Shown here: piece by piece, positions 23,864 to 34,288 of the stretch | Layout of the letters: each line of letters starts with the position of its first letter | Position numbering within the stretch: the first letter of the stretch is position 1 | Assembly: GCA_032358165.1 (NCBI GenBank) | Contig: JAALGY010000062.1 | Span: 558,001-622,000, forward strand | DNA length: 64,000 nt | Origin: Diplosphaera chodatii | Taxonomy: Eukaryota; Chlorophyta; Trebouxiophyceae; Prasiolales; Stichococcaceae | Direction of reading: 5' to 3' | Notes under the pieces: generated by a model | The model's input: only the letters and a program-made list of their open reading frames with translations | Databases searched by the model: none | Told to the model about the DNA's origin: nothing | Made by a program: the position numbers and the translations under genes

Positions 23864-25630
23864 ATGTGGGCCAAGCACCGTTGCACTCTCGCATTGCTTC
23901 TGGCTTGCGTGCTGGCAACATTCCCATGCGGCAGCAGCTTCCAGGAGGGCGACTTCGTGCCGATCGCGAGGCGTGGACAGTTCAAGGAGGTGCCGCAGCG
24001 CGTCTCTGTAGCTGCGCAGTGGGTGCAAATGCAATTACGCCCTCAGCCATGCATGCCGCAGTAGTACCTGAAATGGCCACGTTTGCTCCTTGCAGGTCCG
24101 AACGCACTGGCATGATCTCCTGGGGCGAAATTGCCCGCACTTCGGCAGAGACAGAGTGGTAGGGCACAGATCTACTCCCGGACACCCTGCCGCTGTCCCA
24201 TGAGGTTTCAAACTGGGCCATACCGGGCATGCGGCTGCCCACACTTGATGCATCATCATCCGCAGGTGGCAGCACCGCTTCCGCAGCCGCAGGGGTACAA
24301 GGCGGTCGAAGGCTACAAGATCATGTTCTCAGTGGCAGGCGAGTGATGAAACTTGCTACGGGGCCTGCACCTGCTGTGCTGTAAGGCAGACGCTGGCACT
24401 GCAGCACAGCCGCGATGAATGCACATACTTCTTGAGAGCCCAGGCGCAGGGCCTGACGCTAGTGTTGAAGCGACAGAATCGGTGGCGGCAACTGCGGAGG
24501 CTTTGCTTGTCAGGGTCCTACGCTGCATAGGCTGGCGACATGCAGCCAGCAGTACTTGAAGGGCCTCACCGTTGCTGGACCGCTCGCACGGCGCCAGACC
24601 CTTGTTGTCGCTTTGCCAGGCGACCGGCTGTACACATCGTGGCTGCGACTCGTGGGCGGCAGCGCGCCGGAGGTGCCCATGGTGGAGTTCACCCTCACGC
24701 GCATGGGCAACGACATCAAGTCCGTGGCCGCCGAGGTGAGGGGGCAGGGGGGCACTGTGACCAGCTTTGCTCCTGGCAAGAGGATACGGCTGGGGATCCG
24801 CAGGAGCAGGCGGCTGGGGATCCACATGGACAATGATGAGTGCGAGAGCGTGCGTGCTGCTTATGACAACTGCAGGGTACTGAGGTTTGCCAGACTGTTC
24901 TGAGCTTTCGATGCAGTTGAGCGTACACAGTGGTTCAGCTGTCGTTACTTATTGAAGATGGCCAAACTGCACTGCATGTCCATGTTTGTGCCGCCATCAT
25001 TTGCCATCCTGTGGTACATGTCCGTCATTTGGCTTCAGCAGCATGCCACGACGTCACGCTGATGCATCAGGATCTGGCATATGCATGTACTGGCCTGCGC
25101 AACATACACGACTCCCTTCGCAGGTGATCCACGTGCCGGACCACTACCTGGAGCAGCACGCCATCCTGACGGAGGAGTGGAAGAACGCCACACGGTGGCC
25201 GAAGCACCTGCTGCTGGACTACAAGTGGCGGGAGGAGCACGAGGTCAACGCCGTGCCGGGCATGTACGTGCTGTTTGCCACAGGTGCGCAGTGCACCAGC
25301 AGGAACCTTTGCATAACAGTTTGCCCAGTTGAATCATGTGAACCAATATTCTGATGCACTCTGCAGCAAGCAGTCGACCGTGTCTTGCAGCAGCCGCATC
25401 TTCCGCCATTGCAGCGGCATAGACGACTCAGCAATCGTTGCATCTTTTCCGGCCTAATAGTGCATCCACCTGCATGCGCAGCACTGGCAGCGGGGATGGT
25501 GCTGACCATATCAGCGCTCGCCAGCAGCGCCAATCAGCTGCAGGAGCTGGTGGACGACGTCGTGGCTGACGACGCCGGCGGGGTGAGCAACCGCCTACTC
25601 ATCATGACCGCCTCTGCGCAACGTGCCTAG
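23864..25630 (+). CDS. Unrecognised secretory-pathway membrane protein
   Basis: The start ATG at 23864 opens a clear signal peptide (CTLALLLACVLATFPCGSSF). The first exon continues to GDFVPIARRGQFKE. The next exon (from 24097) encodes VRTHWHDLLGRNCPHFGRDR. Then come VAAPLPQPQGYKAVEGYKIM (from about 24267) and QQYLKGLTVAGPLARRQTLV, PGDRLYTSWLRLVGG, PMVEFTLTRMGNDIKSVAAE (about 24540-24735). Next is VIHVPDHYLEQHAILTEEWK with WPKHLLLDYKWREEHEVNAV (from 25124). A C-terminal hydrophobic segment (GMYVLFATG joined to ALAAGMVLTISALA) is followed by a short acidic tail and a TAG at 25628-25630. Signal peptide, globular lumenal or outer domain and a single C-terminal membrane helix suggest a type I membrane protein. 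I cannot name the family and assign no function. Confidence 0.6.
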
Positions 25631-26245
25631 GAAGTGCTGCAATGACTGGCCGTCAGGAGCCGCTGAAAGCGATGGTTGACTGCGCTGCGCAATACATCTC
25701 GCTGTATTTACAGCAGCTTGGCTGCCAGACATCTACTGCGTGAGTTGACGTTGCTCCACTCACACATGCGTCTCATCCACTGACAGCCTGCTGAGTCACA
25801 ATGTTGCCGATGATCACAGGTATGGGTGCCAGACCCATCGGGTGCAGGGCCGCCAGTATATCGGGCTGCAGGCGCTCCAAAAGGCGACTGAATGACACGC
25901 ACGTTAGGAGCATTGTGGTGCCAGCAGCACGGCATTGTGCACGGACGTCATGCTGACATACCGTACACCGTGATAGTGGTTTTCTAGGGACAGACTGGGT
26001 TATCAGTGTCTCACATCCTCAATGACATGGCTCGGTTGAAATCGGTTCTACTACATCGCTATCCACTTTCAACCCTACAGTTCAGGCTATCACGCTGTTC
26101 AGTTCAATTTCATCAGCCATGCCACGCTGCAGTCACATCAACGCTGCCACTGTTCGCTCTGCCAGTGGGGGCATCATGTAACAGGGCCTCACTCCTGAGT
26201 GCAGGCAATGCACCAGCAATCCCGCTCAGCTGCCGCTTTACAGCA
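25631..26245. other. Convergent 3' intergenic region
   Basis: About 615 bases between two facing stop codons. Several short ORFs lack any recognisable similarity. No repeat or RNA gene was seen. Confidence 0.45.
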
Positions 26246-29200
26246 TCAAAATTCGTCATGTACGGGCGCCTCATTCTCCTCTTCGTCGACCACTGCATGC
26301 AGGAGAGCAAGCTTTGAAAGCATGTACTCCTGCAACATTAACGTTGGCGATGGCAGCCAATGTTGGTGATGCCGGCTGCCAGCAGTGTTGGCCAGGTTTA
26401 GTGCGACTTCTACAGCTTCTGCAGACAGGAAGCAGCATGTGTTGTGCGCACCGGAGGATCCGTAGAAGACGTAAGGGTTGGAGACCATCTCGCTCAGCGT
26501 CAGCTTCCCGTCGCCAGAGTTGTCTGCTGCCGTCATCTGGTGCAGCGCCTGCAGGGTCAGGGAATGACGACATCGTCAAATCACTGTGAAATTTCCAAGA
26601 GCACCTGGTCACGGCCAGCCCCGGGTCACACAAAGCATGTTTGGCGTTGACAACCAAGGTGCTCTGTTTGACACACGACTGAGACTAAGCCTGACACATC
26701 TGTTCCGTGCAGAAACCTGCATGCGTGCATACTCGTGCTCCCCCGGGTGCAGCAGGTGGAACACCGGCGCCAGCTCATCCGCATCCAAGTGGTTGTCCCT
26801 GCAGTAGAGGGCCAGCAGCAGTTACTAAGCATCCATTCCGTCGGGCCCTCTCAATGCTGAGGGAGCAAACGCAACGTTGTGGTCAATGCTGTCAGGTGTA
26901 ATAGTGTAGTCAGTAAATGGCAGGGTGCAGACGGTGTACAGCAGAGGCGGTGAGCAAATCGCCCACCGGTTGACGTCCAGCTCGTGGAAGCGCGCGGTGC
27001 TGACGATGTGGTCGTCGGACTGGGGCTCCGCGTCGGGGTGCTCCCACTCGTGCAGCGTGTACCACAGCTGGTCGTGGAACTCGTCAAAGTCCAGCCTGCA
27101 CCCAGCACACACCGTCGGCCACACAGTGCAGCGACCCAGCCTCCTCCGGGCAGCGGATGTGTACCATGGTAGGTGCACCAAAGAGCACCGGGCCGTGATG
27201 GCCGACAGACATGGCAGGGGCAGAGGCAGCGGCAAAGGCACAACCAACAGCAGAGGCAAAGCGAAACGCAGAGTCGCCCACTTGTTGTCGTGGTTGCGGT
27301 CGCGGTCGATGATGTCCTGCCGCCGCAGGTGCGCGTGCAGCGCCGCGTTGCCGCTGTCCTCGGGGTGCGAGAAGGCAAAGTGCTCCCGCTCGTCGAGGCC
27401 GCCGCTCCTGTCCTCATCCGCCAGCAGGAACGTGGCCTGCGGCCCAAGGCGCCAAACCTTGGAAGTTGTTGACATCGCAGCAACAGGGCCGGCTCACCAA
27501 AGCTCTGAGACAGTGTGCATGTGTACACATACTTGACGAGCAGCCCTACGCCCGTCTGGCGACCAGCTACTAGCCAAACAGCACCCGGAGAGACCAGGTT
27601 GATCAGACATTGCAGTCATAAAGCATCACCCCCATGCAAAACAGTCTGTGTACCTTGTTGTGCAAGACCCACTCGTGCGCGGGGTCCTTCCACACCGGGC
27701 TGGCCTCGATCTCCGCCAGGGTCTCGTTCCCCTTGAAGCTTGCGGGCATCAGGTCTGCCAGATACTCCGCCAATGTGACCTGCAGCAAGTGAAGCAGCCT
27801 GGAGCGCATCTGAACGTGACTGTGGCTCTGTGCAAGAGTTCTGGGTGATGCAGGATTTCTGGCCCGATTGTGCAGCACCTGCCAGCACTACTGTTGGCGA
27901 CTTGCTCGAACAAGATTACACAGAAGTGTGCGTTGGCACACCTGGCCGTCCTGGTTGGTGTCTGCCCAGGTGAACTCCCGCTTGGCACGCCGCGCCGTGG
28001 TGTTCTTCCCTGCAGGACCAGCAACAGCAGGTCTGCTGAGCGACAGCGCAACCACACAAGCGTCAGTGTGGCGGGTTGCATCTGCTGGACGGTGTGACAT
28101 GGCGATGCCTGACGGCATGGCATGGGAAGCAAGCCACGATTGATGCACTGACCGTTGGCATCGTGCCACGCCAGCATCTCCGCCTGGTCGATGTGCATGT
28201 CGTGGTTGGTGTCGATCTTGGGGAAGATCTCCGCCAGCCGCGCCCGCACCTGAGCACACGGCGCACTTGACAGCAATCAAGCTAGTCTGCAAACCCTCGG
28301 CGCCGCAAGAAGTGTTCTTCGTCATGGCTGCAGCCGAGAGCAGACTTGGCAGCGGGCTGCATGCACCATACGCTGTGACGTCGTCAAGGGGCCTGCCGGC
28401 ACCTTGATTTTGTGCTCCTTGTCGTGGGGGTCCTCCTCGTGCCCCTCGTGCGCCTTCCAGCCGCCTGCAGCGGCAGCAGGAGCACTGCCTCTGGCTGCTC
28501 ATACCAAGGGTTTGGTACAGGCCTCCTCACGCAGGGCAAGTTGCCCACCCATGCCGCTCGCACAATGTACCAGTTGTCACTGCTATGGCCTGCTGCGTCT
28601 GTCCCACATCGGCTCATACTGTGCACGAGTCAATCCTTGGTCTGAACCCTCACCATGGTGCTGCTCGCTGGCGCCCTTAGCATGCCGGCCATGCTCCGGC
28701 ACCTCGTGCTCATGTCCGTGCCCATGCTCGTGCCCGTGCGCATCGTGGGCGTGAGCATCATGCTCATGACTGTCAGACAACACAGGGGCAACGCCGTCAG
28801 AGGCACATGTGTTGGGGTGGCCACTCGTGCTGCAACCGCAAGGAGGCGACCCTGTCCCGCTGTCGGCCGGTGAGCTGTGAGAGTTGGCAGGCAGCGGCAT
28901 GCATGGACAAACATGCTGCAACAGGCTGCGAGGTGCTGCGGCTTGATGAGCATGCCGTGCCTGCCGTGGGCGCTGTGGTCGTGCTCGTGGTGCGGGTGGC
29001 CGTGGTGCGGCTTGAAGTGCTCCTCACCCATGTGCAGGGCGCTGTCCTCGCCCACATGGTGCCCGCTGTGCACGTTGCTGCACCCAGGACACGCGCGATA
29101 GTCAGCACGCTGCACAGTCCTGCTCCTCGGTGCACATATTGGACTGGGATCTCGAAAATGCCACCAGGTGTAGCTGGATTGGTCGTCCGGGCTACCAACA

Positions 29201-31113
29201 TAGAGCCCTCCTTCTCAACACCCGCACACTCCAGCATCTGCCGGCTGCTGGCATCTCCAGTGAAGCGCTGTCTAGAAGCAGCCGTGAGCGCTCACTGGAG
29301 GTTGCGTGCATGGGCGCCGTGCCCCCCGATGTGGCGGCCGTCGTGCACCTCGCCGCCGTGCTCCGCATGGTGCCCCACTGCATGCTCGCCATGGTGCTCC
29401 TCGTGGTGGAGACCGTGGTCGTCGTGGTGCTCCTCATGGTGGAGACCGTGGTCGTCGTGGTGGAGACTGTGGTCCTCATGGTGCTCCTCGTGGTGGCCCG
29501 CATGGTGTCCGAAGTGTGCCGGATCGGGGTCCTCGGGATGGTTGGCATGGTCGAAGCCTGCAGGCGAGGGCAGCAGCCATGTATGTGGGAGCTGCGGAGG
29601 CAGCCATGGCTCTGGGACACGGCACGGTGCGGTCGTCTGCTACAATTGCAGCATGCTGGAAAGTGACCAGCATCGGTATGCCTAGTGCTGCGGGCTGGCA
29701 TGTTAAACCCTACACCTGCAGCAGAGCGCACCCTGGTGGTCGACGTGCCACTCATCGCGCGGCAGATGGTGACGCAGCACGCCGTGCTCATCGACTTCGT
29801 CAAAGTCTGCAAGCGCACACATGCAGCTGTGTCTGCACAGAAGGCGCTCTGCCATCCTGTAGCGAGCAAAGCCTTCGTCGGGATGTACGCCTGCTGGTAG
29901 CGCAGCTGCAGGCGCAGAGGCGAAATCTGCGCAACCCTGGCAGCCGGCAAGCTGACGAACATCCAGACGATGCATGCAGAAGGGTGTGCAGGCGGACGGG
30001 GCGTTGCTGCACTCAGCGTGACTATCTTCATACAGTTTATCCATGTTGGCATACGGAAACAGGCAGCTGGGCAGCCGGACCTGATTCGATGTCCTGGTCG
30101 TAGCCCAGGTCCTCCACATCGTTGCCGTCCTCGTACGCGGCCGCCTCCGGGTCGAAGCCCGCGTGCTCCAGGTGCTCCAAATCCATCTCCTTGGTGATGG
30201 TCTGCACCCCGTCTTCATACTCCCTGCCGTGCTCCTCGTGGTGCTCGCCGTGCCCCTGGCGCAGGCGTAGCATGATGTCAGCACAGGGGCATTGCATGAG
30301 AGCGAACTCTGTCGAACGGTCGTCCTGTCACCGTACACTTCTGTCAGTACACATGTAAGCTGCCGTTCGCAGGCCGCATCTGCAGCTGGCTTTCCATGGG
30401 AAGCACGGCGGTGTGACACGTTGGCACAGCCGGAAGCGTTGCCACACCTCGTGGTGCTCGTCGTGGTGGTGGTCGGGACCCAGGTCGCCGTGGTAGTCCT
30501 CGCGCTGGGACGTCAGGCCGCGCCGCTGCACGATGCGCCTGATCTTGGGGAAGCCCTTGAGCTTGCCCTGGTGGTCCCCCATGTGCAGGCCGTGCTGCAG
30601 GCGCAGGGCTGTGCTCAGTGCGCTGCTGGAACATGCCTGACTGAGCTGCAGGTCTTTTGAGAGGTGCAGGTAGTCGATCACTGGAGCACGTGCTGCGCTT
30701 TGCAGCAACACAATGTGTCAGGACACCCAGCAGGATGGCGTTGCCGCCACCACTTGGGTGCTCACCAGGGGGTCCAGGCCCGGCTTGTTGCGCGCCAGCA
30801 CCGAGTACAGCAGGACCAGCGCGAACTGCAGGGTTTGCAGGCGACACCGTCAGCCCGAGGAGCGTCCATCCACGGTAGACGCGGCTATGGATGCCGACCA
30901 AGTCTGCTGCTATGGAGGGCTGGTGCGCCATGGCACGGGCGACAGTGCACACTGCTACATGATGCGCCTCACCAGCGCCGCGGCGATGCCGACCAGCAGC
31001 AGCCGCAGCGTGTTGTTGCCCTTCTTCTTCTGCAGGTGCTTGGCGCGGGGGGACGCAAAGCCATTGCCAAGCTCTGGCACGCTGCCATTCTCAGCGGCGC
31101 TCTGATCCCACAT
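26246..31113 (-). CDS. Calumenin/reticulocalbin (CREC)-like EF-hand protein with signal anchor and His-rich insert
   Basis: Start ATG at 31113; residues about 36-58 (LRLLLVGIAAAL spliced to FALVLLYSVLA) form a signal anchor. Middle exons encode HGLHMGDHQGKLKGFPKIRR, EDGVQTITKEMDLEHLEHAG, then a long His/Asp/Glu-rich region (28640-29560). Six EF-hand-like loops follow: DTNHDMHIDQAE, DTNQDGQVTLAE, DEDRSGGLDERE, DRNHDNKLDFDE, DVNRDNHLDADE and DNSGDGKLTLSE; two or more are split by introns at the end of the loop. The protein ends APVHDEF, an ER-retrieval signal identical to that of calumenin. Six EF-hands plus HDEF define CREC proteins, low-affinity Ca2+ binders of the secretory pathway. The membrane anchor and the His-rich insert are unusual for the family. 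Near the 3' end a candidate intron (about 26299-26453) is also open in frame, so both spliced and unspliced forms are possible. Confidence 0.83.
29358..29505 (-). repeat. In-frame tandem repeat encoding HHEEHHDDHGL-type units
   Basis: Imperfect 33-base units in the calumenin-like gene. In the gene's frame they read HHDDHGLHHEE and HHDDHGLHHEEHHGEH, flanked by more His/acidic sequence. The other frames give long Thr/Ser or Val-rich artefact ORFs. The protein repeat alternates His pairs with acidic pairs, a plausible Zn2+, Ni2+ or Ca2+ binding surface. Confidence 0.85.
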
Positions 31114-32193
31114 GGCGGAGCCACCCGCTGCCCAGCGCTGCAGCGCCTGCAGGTGTGATCTGCCTGCTGCACGTTTGCGCTGTCCACAACCTGCTGTCTG
31201 CCCAGCCGTCAGGATCTGCTGGGGCGCCGCCGAGATCCGCAGCTCACCGCTTGCACATGTTACGCTTGCCCATGTCGCCACATACCACGAAGCGCTTACT
31301 CTTCCAGATTGCCAACGACTGTCCAACGAAGAGCAATCGACTACGTCACTCCAGTCTCTTTGATCAGCGAGACGTGTTACAAGACCGACAAGACATCAGC
31401 ACATGCCAAATTGGCGAACAAGGCACTACCACTTCACGATCGTCCTCACACTAGTACAGGCATCAGTTACTCATTCTTGCATGAGCGCGCTCGTGCGGTG
31501 TGCACAGTGCAGTATGTCGCGAAGCTGGACCCAATCAGCTTGTAGCGCGCTGGTTACCACCCTTGGACCTTTGCGCATCAAATGCAAATGCAAATGCATG
31601 AGGGGGTCTGCAGCAGGAGCCCCGATCTAGGTAGTCACGCGATCGCCGCTGCGGTGGTTTTGGCAGATCACGAGAGCACTCTACCATACTACGACATCGC
31701 CTGTTCCATCGCTGCATCGTGTGCAGACGTTGACAGCGACCGACTGCTGAGCGCCGCGGCACTTGCGCCGTCCACTGCGGGTCGTGCAGTCGCGAACATC
31801 CAGCCTGTACACACACGCAGCTCACCGCGATCGTGCTGCTGTCAGCAGAACGTGCACCTTCATTTCCTTTGTTTAAGACTAGCCTACTGCGCTTTCGACC
31901 GCCAGATCAACGCTGCTGGCCCCAGCCGAGAAATTGAGTTGTACGGCTTCTGTTTCAAGGTGCAGGTGGGTCCATGTCCGTGCACGCCCCCTGATGATGC
32001 CTCCAACTGCAGCGTACGATCTCCTGGATTAAGCCATTCATCGCCCTGCTGCCGATCCGTTGTGCACCGGGATCACGCAGTGATCGCCTGCTGAGTGCAG
32101 GCGTGTGGCAGAAGTAGGTGCAGTGAACACATCTTGCAGGATCAGCTATTTCCGTGTGACTCAATACGCACAGGCTAGCATTACGCACCAACG
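31114..32193. other. Divergent intergenic region (about 1.1 kb)
   Basis: Between the calumenin-like start (-) and the hydrolase start (+). It contains an ATG-initiated 170-codon ORF at 31582-32094 with no recognisable domain and a Cys/Ser/Pro-rich composition, which I do not call a gene. A short direct repeat of ATGCAA units lies at 31582-31600. Promoters of both flanking genes are expected here. Confidence 0.45.
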
Positions 32194-33609
32194 ATGCAGT
32201 TGGCAAGTGGCGTAGTCACCAGTGCAGCAGGCACTCAGCAACTTGCACACAACAACAAGGCAGCAAAACAGCTAGGTCACCGGCACCATGCTGGTACTTC
32301 AGGGCTGCTTGCAGCTGCTCGGGACCGTCGCAGTGCGGGCCGCGTTGCTGCGATGAACGCGGGCAGGCGCACTGCAGTCGTGCAAGTTGCTGCCACTGCC
32401 ACGGCTAGCCGTGAGGCGAGCTCGAGCGTGAAGTCTGCAAAGTCAGACTGGATCCGGATGACCCTCACCAGAGCAGACCCACAGTATAAGCAGACGAAGT
32501 TTGAGGTCGACTTCCTGCCGCCAGGAGGGGTTGCTACAGAGACAGGTGTGACGATGTTCTGCCACGGCTTCGAGCAGGTGCCCCAAGATTATGATACGCT
32601 CTTGCAACGAGTGGCGGCAGATGGCAACTGGGTCATCGCGCCGGTCCAGCCGCAGTTCGTGCCAAAGGACCCGGTGCTCAAGCTGAAGGGCACCTCCAGG
32701 GCGGTGCTGCAGGAGATCGTGCATGCGGATGCCTGCCAAGTGGCGGGCCTGCTGTTTGAGAAGGGCGCTGATGGGACGCCGAGGCTCAACGAGGTAGGCG
32801 GCGGCGTGGCCCTGCCCGACCTGAGCGGCAAGCAGGTCGCCATCGCGGGCCACTCCCTGGGCGGCGGGCTGACTTGGAGCGTGGTGCAAAAGTTCCCGGG
32901 GCGGTTTGCTAAGCTGGCGGTCATGGCGCCATTTCCCGACATGGCTGACGATACGCTGACGCCAGCCACCGTCATCGGCAAGCCGGACCCGGCGACCAGG
33001 AAGCCCTTCCAGCCGCCCGCTGACTCCCTCATCATAGACGGCGGGCTGGATGTGCTGGCACTTGCGTCCCGCATCAAGGCCAACATTGTCACACCGCTGG
33101 GCGGTCTGCAGCCAGAGCCACGCTTTACTACCTTTGAATTTCCCTTTGGCACCCACACCGGCTACCAGGATTTCACGGGCATTGGCAACGTGCTCAAGTT
33201 CCCAGCGGGCGTGCTGATCACCATCCCTGAGCAGCGGGTGACGGCGCTACAGAGCACCGTGGGCGGCAGCGAGCGCAAGCCGCGAGTGGAGCTCATCCTC
33301 GGAGCCGCTGCCAACACCAAGGTGGTCACGCTGCCGGCTGCGGTTGAGGACGTCATTGTCCAGGCGACCAGCATCAACAAGTACGCCATCTATGCCGTCC
33401 TGCTGGCTGCGCTGCTGGCCATCAGCAAGGCCACCGGCGCACTGGCCGACCTTGGCGGGCCCCTGGCACCTGTCTTCGGGCTGCTTTCGATCATCTCGTT
33501 CCTGCTGATCCCCTTGGAGTTGTTCGAGGTGTTCTACTACACACCGTTCGTGCAGCGCCCGCAGACTGCGGACATGATTGGGGACTTCCTGAGCACAGAC
33601 AAGAATTGA
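32194..33609 (+). CDS. Alpha/beta hydrolase, intronless, plastid-type transit peptide and C-terminal membrane helices
   Basis: A single uninterrupted ORF of 471 codons in an intron-rich neighbourhood. Residues 1 to about 75 are rich in Ala, Ser, Arg and Gln with few acids, typical of a chloroplast or mitochondrial targeting peptide. The hydrolase part includes GVTMFCHGFEQVPQDYDTLL with an oxyanion-type HG, and the nucleophile elbow IAGHSLGGGL with Ser about 221. DGGLDVLA and PFGTHTGYQDF are candidate sites for the acid and His, as in chlorophyllase-like enzymes. Two C-terminal hydrophobic helices (about residues 397-415 and 425-445) suggest thylakoid or envelope membrane attachment. An esterase or lipase acting on a lipid or pigment is likely, but the substrate is unknown. 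TGTAA motifs at 33860 and 33867 lie about 250 bases downstream. Confidence 0.85.
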   Translation: MQLASGVVTSAAGTQQLAHNNKAAKQLGHRHHAGTSGLLAAARDRRSAGRVAAMNAGRRTAVVQVAATATASREASSSVKSAKSDWIRMTLTRADPQYKQTKFEVDFLPPGGVATETGVTMFCHGFEQVPQDYDTLLQRVAADGNWVIAPVQPQFVPKDPVLKLKGTSRAVLQEIVHADACQVAGLLFEKGADGTPRLNEVGGGVALPDLSGKQVAIAGHSLGGGLTWSVVQKFPGRFAKLAVMAPFPDMADDTLTPATVIGKPDPATRKPFQPPADSLIIDGGLDVLALASRIKANIVTPLGGLQPEPRFTTFEFPFGTHTGYQDFTGIGNVLKFPAGVLITIPEQRVTALQSTVGGSERKPRVELILGAAANTKVVTLPAAVEDVIVQATSINKYAIYAVLLAALLAISKATGALADLGGPLAPVFGLLSIISFLLIPLELFEVFYYTPFVQRPQTADMIGDFLSTDKN

Positions 33610-33859
33610 AATTGAGGAAATTGAGAAGATTGCAGAGTGGAGCTGCCTGCATTGGGCGTCTGATCAGGTCGAAATTACTGCAACATGTTGAGTTGAATTA
33701 GTGACGAAGGGAAGCTTGCATACTTTGCGCGGGGACAACATTGATATCAGAGTACTGCTTGCATATAGCTGCGCATCGGATGTGTATGTGCTGGAGTGAG
33801 TTGGCGGCTGTTGCTGCATATTGTTGATGATCCTGCTATTGTTTGACGTCGGGGCATTC

Positions 33860-33871
33860 TGTAAACTGTAA
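33860..33871 (+). terminator. Paired TGTAA polyadenylation signals
   Basis: CTGTAAACTGTAAAC contains two TGTAA motifs about 250 bases after the hydrolase stop codon. TGTAA is the usual polyadenylation signal of chlorophyte nuclear genes. Confidence 0.55.
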
Positions 33872-33897
33872 ACTGTACACATTCACAGCCTGGCCAA

Positions 33898-33977
33898 TCG
33901 TTCATGTTCCAGTCAGGGCCTAGCATCGTTCATGTTGTAGTCAGGCCTAGCATCCTGCATGTTGCTCCAGGGCAGGG
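33898..33977. repeat. 27-28 bp tandem repeat, about 2.9 copies
   Basis: Copies start at 33898, 33926 and 33953. The first two share TCGTTCATGTT, then CAGTCAGG or TAGTCAGG, then CCTAGCA. The third is degenerate and truncated. It lies just past the hydrolase polyadenylation region. Confidence 0.75.
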
Positions 33978-34288
33978 CGAACGCTAGACTTCAAGGACCT
34001 GCCCGAGTTCTGGATCACTGCACGGTTGTGGTCGCAATTCTGATTTTTGCCCGTGTGAGTACTCTGCTGCTGTGCGGCATTGTCGTCCTGTTTGATTTTG
34101 AAAAGCACCTGTGGCGCCACTGTCATTGCATCACCGTTGGTCCATTCTCGAGATCTGCACCCACAGCCAATCCTGTCGCCTGGCGAACCCCCATGTACAC
34201 TTGACGCTTTCATCTGATCTGCACGAGCGGCGGCTTCAGGTGCTCTGCTCCGTTGCTGCACAGGCTGTGCTGCAAACCGCAGCACGGC

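Larger units (their letters stand above)
33610..34288. other. Intergenic region with candidate polyadenylation signals and a short tandem repeat
   Basis: 3' region of the hydrolase gene followed by the upstream region of the SSXT gene. It contains TGTAA at 33860-33864 and 33867-33871 and the tandem repeat at 33898-33977. A short upstream exon of the SSXT gene could lie here but none was identified. Confidence 0.5.

Noticed and set aside
29192..30052. Thr/Ser-rich ORF and Val-rich ORF over the His-rich repeat
   Set aside because: These are other-frame readings of the HHEEHHDDHGL repeat; the His/acidic frame connects by splice sites to the EF-hand exons.
31582..32094. 170-codon ATG-initiated ORF in the divergent region
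   Set aside because: No recognisable domain, odd Cys/Ser/Pro-rich composition and no splice or promoter support; it may be chance in GC-rich DNA.
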